From: Incurvaria masculella
Lineage: Eukaryota; Arthropoda; Insecta; Lepidoptera; Incurvariidae
NCBI GenBank assembly: GCA_946894095.1
Contig: OX335645.2
Location: 21,103,001 to 21,167,000 of the forward strand
DNA length: 64,000 nt
Reading direction: 5' to 3'
Of this stretch, positions 45,739-56,440 are shown piece by piece. The first letter of the stretch is position 1. Every line of letters begins with the position of its first letter. The notes under the pieces were generated by a model, which worked only from the letters and a program-made list of their open reading frames with translations, was not told where the DNA came from and searched no databases. The translations under genes were made by a program, and so were the position numbers.

Positions 45739-46287
45739 TTAAGGCGGCCCAACCCGGCGGGCCTAACTCATTCGCGGGCACAGTACAAAACCGTGCTGTT
45801 GCGCTCTGGGACCTTCTCTGTTTCAAAGAATAAGACAGGCTCCGTGATGAGGAAGATGCAACATGTCCACAAAAAAGACAATGTGCATAGTGTATGATTT
45901 GGTAAGATTTACAAAAATTTTAATTTCAAAACGACTTATAGCTAAAAGTATACCACGACCGCTGTAGTCAAAAATCTAACAAAAACGAATAGATCATAAA
46001 TCTTGATTAAATACGCTATGTCTGATGATTAATCTTTTTAAAATGTTCTTACTTTATCATTGCGTAAACCACCTCCAAAGTTATCGTATAAAACGCGCGA
46101 AAAATTCGAACTTTCGGACCTTATAACTTAGAAACCAAACACAATTTTACAATGCCAATGGTCATCAGACATCTAGTTCGATCAAATAAAGCTATTTTGA
46201 GCAAAATTTTGGATCTCTGACTAGAAATATGGGCGTGATCTTCTTTCCCCTTTTGTATGGGGAGATGCGCGGGTTGGGCCACCTTAA
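45739..46287 (+). mobile_element. TTAA-flanked MITE family, copy 3
   Basis: TTAA at 45739-45742 and 46284-46287; ends TTTAAGGCGGCCCAACCCGG and GGTTGGGCCACCTTAA; collinear with copy 1 throughout and oriented the same way. Confidence 0.9.
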
Positions 46288-46588
46288 AGGAATCATGTTA
46301 GCATATCCTATATCATGAATTAAATTCAGTGTACATAATATTGAGCATAAAATATACGATATCCATGCCCGCAATGCAGGTAATGCATTGAAACATCAAG
46401 TCATTAAACATTTTTATATTGAGTTAGTAGCAGGCAATCATTACGAATTTAGAGAAGAATTCTTCTAACGCCTGAGAACTCATTTGGCAGTAACGCTTCC
46501 CGAGTTTGTTTTTCTTGCTGGGTGGGTACAGTCTTGCAGTACATATCTTGTAAAGCAGTTATTTTTATTGATTTGAGCCTATGCAACG

Positions 46589-46766
46589 ACAAGTACATTA
46601 AAGCATTGTAATCAGATTTTTTAAACAATCTCATTTTTTTGGTCATAACATTCGTCGAAAGCATGATTCGAACCTGCGACCTCTGCATTACATTACGACG
46701 AATCTCATGACTAAAATCTTTTTCAGATTGTTTTCAAAAATCTGATTGGAATGCTTCAATGTAGAA
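46589..46766. mobile_element. MITE with tRNA-like core, near-complete copy
   Basis: The ends are inverted: TACATTAAAGCATTGTAATC with AGATT at the left against the reverse of ACATTGAAGCATTCCAATCA at the right, each followed by AACAATCT. Inside, GGTCATAACATTCGTCG pairs with CGACGAATCTCATGAC, and between them a B-box-like GGTTCGAATC (minus) occurs with GCAGAGGTCGCA. It resembles 7600-7686, 27225 and 36315. Confidence 0.7.
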
Positions 46767-47278
46767 GTAGTTGGATAACCTCAAATCAATGTGATAACGG
46801 TAATGTCGTTTGTATGGTCGTATCCATTAAATACATACAATTATTTAGATATTTTTACATTTCTCTCAGTTGATTTATTCAATGTGCTAATTTTCAGAAA
46901 AATATTTCTTAATTTGACCGAGGAAACAGGCACGAGCCATTGTATGGAACTTGATCACATCATTATCGTCCTCAATAACAAGCGATAACAAGCAAAGGAA
47001 GGATTAGTATGCAAAAGAAACAGGGTAAACGACTAAACGGAGCCTTGTGGGACACCAGCATTCACGAACATGGCTTTAGACGAGCCAGAACTTAGATGCA
47101 AGGGTCACAGATTAATCGGGCTAAATAGTCGCAAAGTCTAAGTGTAACTAAAGTAATAGTGCCTTATGCCCGACCCCTGGGTCCTAGACCTATGCAGAAT
47201 CGACATAGTTGGCCAAACTGAGGTTCGCATGCACGCTCTAGTCTATTAATTACCACACGCTTTCAATTAGTAACGATT
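46767..47278. other. Unique-looking stretch before the RTE insertion
   Basis: No gene or repeat was recognised. This is the left host flank of the RTE insertion. Confidence 0.5.
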
Positions 47279-47868
47279 ATGCACCATAAAGGTAATCTGT
47301 GATTTTATACGAAAAAAAAATTACGATACGGGAGTACAAAAATACTTTGTTCGACAGTAGTGAAGTCACTTCTCAACATTGTATTACACTCATATTACTA
47401 AATTAACATTAAGGAGTTGCAATCATCCAAGAACACGCAAGTGCGATCAGTGAGCTCGAACCCTTCTCGTTTGAATCAAGTTCAAGCTTTTAAGCATTTT
47501 ACATAAGTAAAATTAGCCTAAACGATGTGCATCACGAAGATTTACTTATTATGTCTTGTTCCGACGGTACTCGTCAGCCTTATTGAACGCATTATTGCCA
47601 AGGAAGCGCTAAGCTAAGATGGGCAACCACCATGAATGTCCGTAAGTAGTGCATTCATTCATCTGTGTAGTTTCAGATTGTTTTCAGTAAACGTGAACAT
47701 CACGACGCATTATCTCAAGCCAATTTTCAAGGCTGATTTTTCAATAGTCTAATAAACAGCCAGATAGCTATTCGACGGATTAATTTACGCTTCTGATTAT
47801 CCATCCGAAATAGAAAGTCCATATGTTTATTAGTAAAATTTTAGTCAGGTAATTCTGACAGAAGAAAT
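47279..47868 (+). repeat. 590-bp direct repeat, left copy (apparent target-site duplication)
   Basis: It is identical to 53132-53721 except that I find one difference (T in AATCATCC at about 47425 against C in the right copy). It begins ATGCACCATAAAGG and ends CAGAAGAAAT. The full-length retrotransposon starts at the next base. Confidence 0.95.
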
Positions 47869-48390
47869 TAACCGCCTGGCAACCCACCAGAAAACATCTA
47901 AACATTCGGCTGCGTGATTTTACAGTTATTTTTACTAAAATATCCCTATTACAGCCACTAAAAGTGTCTACATGAAAGCAAGACACAATAGTGCTTCTGT
48001 ATACGTGTGGGCAAGTCTGCAAAACAGGTGAAAAACTTCAATAGTTTATTGTATTCACGCACCATACATAGTAAATTTCGGTCTACATTACATGCATAAC
48101 ATCCCCGCGGGGCGTATTTTTAACAAAGATACACTCACAAGTGATTGAAGAATAAATACATATTTAGCAATAAGTGCCTACTGGCGCAGATAATTGGCAC
48201 TGAAAATTCGAAGTGATACATAAACAACATTAATCTCGCCAACGGCCATCCGTCACCGCTGTACAGAGACTGTGTTGCCGCGCGCAACTTCTGAAAAGAC
48301 TGACAAATCTGAACACGTCGCCTAAAGGGTCGACTAGCCTGGAACTTGTTAAGAGGAAACACACGTCACATTTCAACGCAAGGCTTCAAA

Positions 48391-49215
48391 ATGGACACAC
48401 AACTGGTATTAAATGCTATTAGCGAACTGAGAAACGAAATAAAGACAGATATTCAGATTCAAAACAAAAAACTTGACTTGATGAACGAAAACTTTTCAAA
48501 AAAACTTGAAAATCTTTCCCTGGAAAATAAACAACTCACCGAGAAAATACAAGACCAAGGCTCAAAAATTGACTTTTTGGAAAGGCAACAGCGCAGCAAA
48601 AATGTTATTTTACATGGAATCCAGGAAAGCGAGGATGAAAGTTATTCTCACTTAGAGGTAAAAGTACTGAATACTCTGGCTAAAATTGATGTATCGGCTT
48701 CCACTGCTGATTTAAGCCACGTAATGCGAATTGGGGCAAAAACAACAGGTAAAACACGTCCGGTAAGAGTGGAACTTACCAGGAAATCAATGAAATTTAG
48801 CATTTTCCGTCAGAAGAAAACTTTAGCAAACTCTGGTCAGTACATAAAAGAAGACTTTCCCCCAAAAATTCTAGAAATCCGTAAGGGACTTCAACAAAAA
48901 CTAAAACAACTAAAGGAAGAAGGAAAAAACGTGGTGCTCAAATACGACAAAATTGTCGAACTTACGCAAAACAGACAAGAAAAAAACCACAACAAAAGAA
49001 CCCTTTCGGATACAGAGACTTCCCCTCCTCCACCTAGACAAGTGGGCACATTCTTTCAAAAGTCAAGGAAAACAAAACAGAGCCCATCAGTAACGAAACC
49101 TTACAATTTGATCGAATCCTATTTGACGTCACGCGACCAAAGCGACAAAGTACGCGAACAAAGTACTCCTGAAACAGAACCAACAACCATCACACCCAAC
49201 TCAAATACAGCATAG
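48391..49215 (+). CDS. ORF1 protein of the RTE-type retrotransposon (coiled-coil, nucleic-acid binding)
   Basis: 274 residues from the ATG at 48391 (MDTQLVLNAISELRNEI); an in-frame TTG further up is not needed. Residues ~5-75 form heptads typical of a coiled coil (KLDLMNENFSKKLENLSLEN, KIQDQGSKIDFLERQQRSKN). Residues ~75-130 (NVILHGIQESEDESYSHLEV, LSHVMRIG, RPVRVELT) look like the RRM-type fold of L1-like ORF1 proteins, followed by a basic region (LQQKLKQLKEEGKNVVLKYD) and a Ser/Thr/Pro-rich tail. Such proteins trimerise and coat the element's RNA. The product is intact. Many RTE elements lack an ORF1 of this size, which makes this lineage slightly unusual. The domain reading is by eye. Confidence 0.82.
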   Translation: MDTQLVLNAISELRNEIKTDIQIQNKKLDLMNENFSKKLENLSLENKQLTEKIQDQGSKIDFLERQQRSKNVILHGIQESEDESYSHLEVKVLNTLAKIDVSASTADLSHVMRIGAKTTGKTRPVRVELTRKSMKFSIFRQKKTLANSGQYIKEDFPPKILEIRKGLQQKLKQLKEEGKNVVLKYDKIVELTQNRQEKNHNKRTLSDTETSPPPPRQVGTFFQKSRKTKQSPSVTKPYNLIESYLTSRDQSDKVREQSTPETEPTTITPNSNTA

Positions 49216-49431
49216 CAACCAGCATCATGCGCATCAAACCACGATATAAATACACAGCCGAAAAAACGTCAGTATCAGAAATATAAACAAGAAAACAGTA
49301 GAAACAACATCAAAAACGTAAATGTACACACACCTAAAATATATTCGGATAACAGAAAAAGCCTAAAACACTGTCCTGATCCAAAACAACTGAACATTTC
49401 AGAACGAATCGTCACGCCAACCACTCTACAT

Positions 49432-52308
49432 ATGAACATAACTCGAAACCTAAGTAAACGGAAAAGCATTACACCCCAAGCATTAGCCAGAACTACCAAC
49501 ACATGCGAAGAAATACCACAAGAAAATATATTAAATATCGGCACTATAAATGTAAGAACCTTGTTGGGAGAAGATAGACTAGAAGAGCTCGAATTCGCAT
49601 TGGAAAATATAAGCTGGGATGTATTGGGTATGGCTGAAATAAGACGACACGGTGAAGAACTGGTGGAATTAAACAGTGGACACATTCTTTATCATATTGG
49701 GACGAAGAAAGGAAGGAATGGTGTTGGATTCCTAATACATAGAGCATTAAAAAAATGCATTATATCTTGCGAAGCGAAATCTGACAGAGTAGCAATTCTG
49801 ACTATAAACATGGGAAAAAAAGTTCATTGCATTGTCCAAGTATATGCTCCCACGTCAGCAGCATCAAACGAAGAACTCGAAACCTTTTACGACCAACTGA
49901 ACTCTGCCCTGGAAGAAATAAAAAACAAAAATATATTAATAATTGGAGACTTTAACAGTCAGGTGGGTTATAGAAACACTCAAGAAGACCACATAATGGG
50001 ATCCTACGGATACGGCAGAAGAAATACACGAGGAGAGAGACTTATTCTATTCGCACAAGAAAATCAACTTAAAATTGCAAACAGTTTCTTCAAATCGAGA
50101 AATGGAAGAAAGTGGACGTGGCTGTCTCCAGATGGAAATACCAAAAATCAAATTGACTATGTGTTGACGAAAAATATGGAATGCATACTCAACGTCGCAA
50201 TTATAAACAGATTCCTATTCAATACAGATCACAGGCTACTAATGACATCCATTGCAACCGATCAAAAAAGAAATACAAGAAAACATTTTATAAATTCCAG
50301 AAATTTGGAATACAAAGCTAAACCTGAACACATAAAAGAAATCGAGTCACTCAACGATAAAACAACAAAGGGAACACAAAAACTATATGACGACCTAGAA
50401 ACATGCCTTCAAAGTATAAAGGAACAGATGAAAATCTCACCAAAGAAAAAAGAGAAAATTTCAAAAAAGACCAAAGAATTAATCAAAAGAAGAGAAGAAA
50501 TAAAAACAATTAAGAAAAAAACAAGGGAAGAGAAATTTACATTCAGAAATATAAACAAACAAACTCGAAGGAATATTAGAAGCGATCTTAGAAAATACAA
50601 CAATGAATGTATGCAAACAATACTTGACACAAATTGCTCTATTAAAGAAATATTGAGGAGCAAGGAAACAGGAAAACAACTAATGCCATCTTTAAATAAC
50701 AGCAAAGGTCAAGTGGAGTACAACAGAGCACGAATCGTTCATATAGCAACTACATTCTACAAGGAACTATATAGCAACACCCATATTTCTAACATAACCC
50801 AAGATCACATCTGTACGGAAAACGATGAGAATATCCCCATGATTTTACCAGAGGAAATCCTAGCCGTCATAAATGACTTAAAAAATAAAAAATCTCCCGG
50901 AAAGGACGGACTTACAAACGAACTTATAAAAACATTTAAAGACCAACTAATTAAGCCTATATTGAACATATATAATAACATACTGATGGAAGAGAATGTA
51001 CCAAAACAGTGGCTTCATGCTGAAGTAAAACTTTTACATAAGAAAGGAAGTAAAGCAGAAATTAACAATTACAGACCCGTAAGCCTATCACCAATTTTAT
51101 ACAAAATGTTTATGGCAGTACTGAGAAGAAGATTATACCAACACCTAAACGAACAACAATCGCTAGATCAAGCTGGATTTCGGAAAGGGTTCTCGACATC
51201 AGACCATTTGCACACCATGAACATGATTGCTGAAAAATATACGGAATATAATAAGGCTATCTACATCTGCTTTATTGACTTTACAAAAGCGTTTGACTCA
51301 GTAAGTCATACTTTTCTAATGACAGCGCTAATGAAACAAGGAATACAACAAAAATACATTAATATTATAAGAAGCATCTATGACTACAGTACTGCAAGCA
51401 TAAAAATAGACATTGAAGGACTCCCATTCCCAGTAAAAAAAGGCGTGAAACAAGGAGATCCACTATCGCCATTATTATTTAATTGCCTCCTGGAAGAAAT
51501 ATTTAGATGGCTGGACCTTGATACCTTTGGGATAAGAATAAACGGAGTGTACCTAAAGGTTTTAAGATTTGCTGATGATATCATACTACTATCAGAAACT
51601 CCTGAAGAACTTAAACGAATGTTAAGTATGCTACAAGAAATCCTTGAAGAAACTGGGCTCAAACTAAATGAAACTAAAACAAAGGTTATGACCAACTTTA
51701 CTGAAATACCAATAGACATCAAAGGGAAAAAGCTCGAATACGTTCAAGATTACGTCTACTTGGGTCAGGTTGTATCTTTCCAAAATAGACTAGAAAAAGA
51801 ACTGGATAGAAGATGTAGCAATGGTTGGAAAAAGTTCTGGTCTTTAAAATGTATATTTAAAAGCAGCCATCTGCCGATAGGAATTAAAAGAAAAGTTTTT
51901 AATATGGCCGTAATCCCTGTAATGGTTTACGGGGCACAAACATGGGCTCTAACAGATAAACAGGCAGAGAAGTTAAGAGTAAACCAACGGGCAATGGAGA
52001 GGAGCATGCTGGGGATTTCTAGAGCATCGAGAATAAGGAATGAAGATCTGAGAAAGAAAACGAAAGTAGACGATGTTGTAGAAAAGGCAAGAAAATTAAA
52101 ATTTGAGTGGGCCGGACACTTGGCTCGATGCTCAGATGAAAGATGGAGTAGACTCACTACGGAATGGATACCTCGAGACGGCGTGAGAAGCGTCGGGCGG
52201 CCGCTGACGCGCTGGAGTGACGAGCTGCGCGCGGCCGCCAATCGCTGGTGGACACTCGCGAAGGACAGGAATAAGTGGACAAAATTAATAAAGTCAATGA
52301 TGAAATAA
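49432..52308 (+). CDS. ORF2: apurinic-type endonuclease plus reverse transcriptase
   Basis: 958 residues, uninterrupted. The N-terminal endonuclease has TINVRTL (Asn40), AEIRRHG, VYAPTS, GDFN (172-175), WTWLSPDGNTKNQIDYVL and TDHRLL (Asp266, His267), that is, all expected catalytic positions. The reverse transcriptase follows with VKLLHKKGSKAEINNYRPVS, QAGFRKGFSTSDHL, CFIDFTKAFDSV, GVKQGDPLSPLLF, the active site FADD (713-716), LNETKTKVM and YVYLGQVVS. The C-terminus (LKFEWAGHLARCSDERWSRL, RSVGRPLTRWSDEL) is the conserved tail of RTE elements. It nicks DNA and copies its RNA onto the cut end. The ATG at 49432 is the first in frame; a 216-base gap separates it from ORF1, so reinitiation or an internal entry is needed. 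The last ~50 codons are much richer in G+C than the rest. Confidence 0.96.
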   Translation: MNITRNLSKRKSITPQALARTTNTCEEIPQENILNIGTINVRTLLGEDRLEELEFALENISWDVLGMAEIRRHGEELVELNSGHILYHIGTKKGRNGVGFLIHRALKKCIISCEAKSDRVAILTINMGKKVHCIVQVYAPTSAASNEELETFYDQLNSALEEIKNKNILIIGDFNSQVGYRNTQEDHIMGSYGYGRRNTRGERLILFAQENQLKIANSFFKSRNGRKWTWLSPDGNTKNQIDYVLTKNMECILNVAIINRFLFNTDHRLLMTSIATDQKRNTRKHFINSRNLEYKAKPEHIKEIESLNDKTTKGTQKLYDDLETCLQSIKEQMKISPKKKEKISKKTKELIKRREEIKTIKKKTREEKFTFRNINKQTRRNIRSDLRKYNNECMQTILDTNCSIKEILRSKETGKQLMPSLNNSKGQVEYNRARIVHIATTFYKELYSNTHISNITQDHICTENDENIPMILPEEILAVINDLKNKKSPGKDGLTNELIKTFKDQLIKPILNIYNNILMEENVPKQWLHAEVKLLHKKGSKAEINNYRPVSLSPILYKMFMAVLRRRLYQHLNEQQSLDQAGFRKGFSTSDHLHTMNMIAEKYTEYNKAIYICFIDFTKAFDSVSHTFLMTALMKQGIQQKYINIIRSIYDYSTASIKIDIEGLPFPVKKGVKQGDPLSPLLFNCLLEEIFRWLDLDTFGIRINGVYLKVLRFADDIILLSETPEELKRMLSMLQEILEETGLKLNETKTKVMTNFTEIPIDIKGKKLEYVQDYVYLGQVVSFQNRLEKELDRRCSNGWKKFWSLKCIFKSSHLPIGIKRKVFNMAVIPVMVYGAQTWALTDKQAEKLRVNQRAMERSMLGISRASRIRNEDLRKKTKVDDVVEKARKLKFEWAGHLARCSDERWSRLTTEWIPRDGVRSVGRPLTRWSDELRAAANRWWTLAKDRNKWTKLIKSMMK

Positions 52309-53131
52309 TAATACAAAAGAGACATTGAGTGAAGTGAGTGAAGAAATTTAAAGAGTGGAAAAGCATACTTTTAATAAGATCAAGAAGTGAGCATTAAGTT
52401 TGTCTATTACAGCAGAGCTACATATTCATGTTACATAAAATAATTTGGATTAGGTTTAAGTATATTAAGTGTTAAAATGCAACCCTGAAGGTACACAAAA
52501 AAAAAAAAAAAAGTGCAAAAAGAAAAAAAAAAAAAAAAAAAAGAAAAAAGAAGTTTACAAAAAAAAAAAGGACAAGTACCATCTTAAATAATAAGGATTA
52601 TAGTATATGTAAGTAGTCTTAAGTATATTACGTGAAAAAAAAAAAAATGTTATTAAAAATAGATTTAAGTTTAAATACCTCCAACTTACAAGATAAATAC
52701 GTTAAAATGTTAAGTTTACTCGTAACTAATATTGTTTTTTGCAATGTAACATAAAGGTACTTAATCAGAAAAAAAAAAAAGATAAAAAAGTGCGAAAAAA
52801 AAAAAAATTATTAAAAAAAAGAAGAAGCAAAAAAAAAAAAAAAACAAAAAACCACAAGCACTAGTACCAATTTATATTTATAATAAGGATTAAATGTAGA
52901 TGTTTCTCCGCTTATTTATTTATTTATGTAAGTCTCTCGATTTGTTTTAGCAACGTATACATGCAAAAATTCCCGGAAGGTCTAGTCAGCCAGGGAATTA
53001 AAAGACTACACCTCATGCCCGCAAGCATGAGAGGCCATATAGCCCAACTGAGGGTGGCACAAACAAATATCAAATATATATATAGTTAAGGATATTATTG
53101 TGCGAAACATGGCTTAATATTAATAATAATA
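52309..53131 (+). other. RTE 3' UTR with A-tracts and a terminal hairpin
   Basis: It has several internal A-runs (52497-52514, 52524-52543, 52793-52807, 52830-52843), then a less biased terminal block with a hairpin (CTCATGC 53012-53018 / GCATGAG 53025-53031, 6-base loop) and the TAA-type tail. The terminal block is probably what the reverse transcriptase recognises. Confidence 0.7.
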
Positions 53132-53721
53132 ATGCACCATAAAGGTAATCTGTGATTTTATACGAAAAAAAAATTACGATACGGGAGTACAAAAATACTT
53201 TGTTCGACAGTAGTGAAGTCACTTCTCAACATTGTATTACACTCATATTACTAAATTAACATTAAGGAGTTGCAATCACCCAAGAACACGCAAGTGCGAT
53301 CAGTGAGCTCGAACCCTTCTCGTTTGAATCAAGTTCAAGCTTTTAAGCATTTTACATAAGTAAAATTAGCCTAAACGATGTGCATCACGAAGATTTACTT
53401 ATTATGTCTTGTTCCGACGGTACTCGTCAGCCTTATTGAACGCATTATTGCCAAGGAAGCGCTAAGCTAAGATGGGCAACCACCATGAATGTCCGTAAGT
53501 AGTGCATTCATTCATCTGTGTAGTTTCAGATTGTTTTCAGTAAACGTGAACATCACGACGCATTATCTCAAGCCAATTTTCAAGGCTGATTTTTCAATAG
53601 TCTAATAAACAGCCAGATAGCTATTCGACGGATTAATTTACGCTTCTGATTATCCATCCGAAATAGAAAGTCCATATGTTTATTAGTAAAATTTTAGTCA
53701 GGTAATTCTGACAGAAGAAAT
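53132..53721 (+). repeat. 590-bp direct repeat, right copy
   Basis: Same sequence as 47279-47868, offset 5853 bases. The retrotransposon tail ends at the preceding base. Confidence 0.95.
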
Positions 53722-56365
53722 AATTATCCAGCAATGACTATCCGTCTTTTGACAAACGTGAATTTGTACTATCAGTCCGATAAGTACAATAGTAGGCTGT
53801 AAAACACATCTTATTTTTAGGACATTATCTTTTTTTAACTATATGCGAATTTATCATACTTAAACGCCTAAATTATGCTGTTAAATGTAAAGCTTTATAA
53901 ACATCCCTGTGACTGTCCATGTCATTGGTAATGCATCAATTAAAGAAGAGTAAAATTAGAACCAAATAATGAAAAAATAATAAAAAATTAAACATTAATT
54001 TGCATGATGCCATTTTTATCATGAAACATAATTGTCAGGCGCAAAGATCAATAAGCCGACTGATAATTAATCAAATATTTGATGACGAAAAAAGGCTGAG
54101 CAACTTTAGATTAATCATTTGTATTTGTAGAGTTGGTTGGATTAGGTAGTAAACGAAATGGCTCTTCTGCATTGTTCAAAGTGTATAATTCTTTAATATA
54201 TTTTTAATTTATACTATATTCAATTGCGCCGTTTATTTTGCGCTACACTCTTTCTTCAAAGACAAGCGTTAATATAAAATTATTTAAAAATAGAACCATA
54301 TCGCACTATTATCGATAAAACAAAAGCAGTGCCATAATATTGTGAGCTAAGAACTCACGGGGTAAGTTTTCGTGAACGGAACCAAAATAAAATTACAATA
54401 ATAAGACAAACGCAGGATAGTTAGCATAATCAGTGAGGCCTGCTACCGATACTTAACCCCCTAATCACACGCGGGATCCTCATTTATATAAAACTTAAGT
54501 ATGCCCCCAAATGGAAGGATACGTTCTGCGCGTGTCCAAATGTGAACCCGAAGCGTATGATTAAGGGTTCGCACGGGATCCCAGAAGGGCTTAGCGGCTC
54601 ATAAATAATGTTTGGTTAAGTTTATTCGACGATTTTGACGTTGATTATACATTATGGTTCCGGAGGAGCCGAGTTAAGTGTCATCGAAGGGTTAAAGGAT
54701 GGGTTTTTGTTTTACTTGCTTGTTTGGTCGGTCCTTTTCGTTCCAAGTTTTGGCAGTGATACTTAAGACTGTGTGGTCTCTTTGAGCTCCATCTATTTGT
54801 AATTTTTATTATACTTAAATTTAGCGATATAAGTAAATTTAGTAGTTTTAAGAGGGGCTGACTATGCGTTTCGCTGGGTGACTCGCGCCACTCGACTATA
54901 TGTCGAATGTTGTTCAAGCACAATCTGATGGCGACAGTTTTATGTTAATCATTTTGTAAGCTATCTTTGTAAAGTTGGCTGAGTATTGATTGCACTTTGA
55001 AGTCATAATCAAGGTCTTTGTTTGAAAATACCCTGGTTGGTTATGTCGGTACATTTGAATAACACTTTTGTGCTCTGAAAATTAAATTTCCAGAGCTATC
55101 GTAAACAGCCAAGTACTTGAGTACTTTTTAATCTGATATTTTATCCATATATTTAATTTAATGCATGTAAAAGACCCGTTGTTAAAGGTTAACGTTAACA
55201 CAGGTTTTTTTTTCTAAACGTCTACGTTGGCAGCCCCCGATAGGTGGTTGATACGCGCAATAATAATTTCTCGGTGTACATAATGGATTTCTGGTTTTTC
55301 TTAGACCCTAAAAAAATTCATTAGGATGACCTATTGAGGTTAGAATAAACACTTTTTAATAAATCAGAATTTAGAAAAGAGTGAAAAATTTTAGCAAAGT
55401 TTGAGATCGAAAAAACCTTGATTTGAATGTTTTCATCAAGATCTCTAAATAAAGGCTGAATTTGATGTAAGATTCATAAAAGTTGAATGAATAAAATTAT
55501 TTACTACTAAAATATACATTGATTTTCGTGACAAAATATCTTTGAAATCGCGATATTGGAAACACTATGTGGAAACATCATTAAACAAATGCGCAATATT
55601 CGCATTTTGCATATTTTATTTCGTTGTTTTATGACACTGTGCATAATTTAACATACCGACAAATTGTCCGTCGGTGCGAATAAGGCAGTGATTCACATAG
55701 GTATAGCATTTCTCTGGCTGGATCTAGCCGATGGCTCCGCGGTCTAGTCCGAGTGGGTCGGGCAGGTTGCTGGTGCGTCAGTAAATCACGCCGGTGCACT
55801 GTACAGTTATCTCCGTTATTAGCCTGTCCGGGCGTAGCCGGAAATGTGTTAATTCTGTACTCGTATTCATAAAATTGTAGATCGGGGCTAGGTGTTCCTT
55901 CCGGCGTCCGCGCTGCGGAACCATGCCGGCGCTGCGCAATAGGTCGAAGCGGGCTTGTCGACGGCCATAGGTCGACGCCAGCGGAATTAAATATCAATTG
56001 ATAAATAAAATTTAATTCAAATAATTTGTGTTTGTTTTTAATAGCTACTTATCACAAAATTGAAAATACCCTCGCACAAAAACATTATCGTAGCATTTTC
56101 ATCTTATTAAATTCAAGCGTTTACAATTCTTGTAGAAGATGTAGTCACATTTTTTATTATTTTCGGAAATACAATCACACAGTCATATAAACATTGTTAA
56201 AAAAATCTTGCAAGTATTTAAATACAGAATAATGTTATGCTCTTTTCCTTTTTTAAAAATTTGGCGCACTTAGCTTGCAACAATTGACACTCAAGTTCGA
56301 AGCTTTGAACTGACATACAGAGGGCTCATGCGGCAAGTGTAATGGATGCAATAACTATTTCTTAT
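53722..56365. other. Intergenic stretch
   Basis: AT-rich right host flank of the RTE insertion. A block near 55200-55275 (CTACGTTGGCAGCCCCCGAT, AGGTGGTTGATACGCG) vaguely recalls 39840-39880. A GC-rich patch at 55680-55985 has a minus-strand open frame of 122 codons with no recognised similarity. No gene is supported. Confidence 0.45.
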
Positions 56366-56440
56366 CAAATATGACATGAATGGCTAATACCACAACTACT
56401 GTCATGACATTTAACCAATACCTCTTGGAGATTGGTGTCG
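56366..56440 (-). mobile_element. SINE 3' fragment
   Basis: GACATGAATGGCTAATACCA and CAACTACTGTCATGACATTT are reversed SINE tail blocks. Confidence 0.6.

Larger units (their letters stand above)
47869..53131 (+). mobile_element. Full-length RTE-type non-LTR retrotransposon
   Basis: The 5263-bp unit consists of a 522-bp 5' leader (starts TAACCGCCTGGCAACCCACC), ORF1 (48391-49215), ORF2 (49432-52308) and an A-rich 3' UTR that ends in ATTAATAATAATA, the kind of short TAA-type tandem tail that RTE elements have in place of poly(A). The ends coincide exactly with the inner borders of two 590-bp direct repeats, so the borders are well defined. Both ORFs are open. The apparent duplication is almost identical in its two halves, so the insertion is recent. 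Confidence 0.93.

Noticed and set aside
49275..52366. Several minus-strand open frames opposite the RTE ORFs
   Set aside because: They are shadows of ORF2 caused by A-rich coding on the other strand and have no recognisable domains.
47279..53721. The 590-bp direct repeats as LTRs of an LTR retrotransposon
   Set aside because: They lack TG...CA ends, no primer-binding site follows the left copy, and the interior encodes an endonuclease/RT of non-LTR type with a TAA-type tail.
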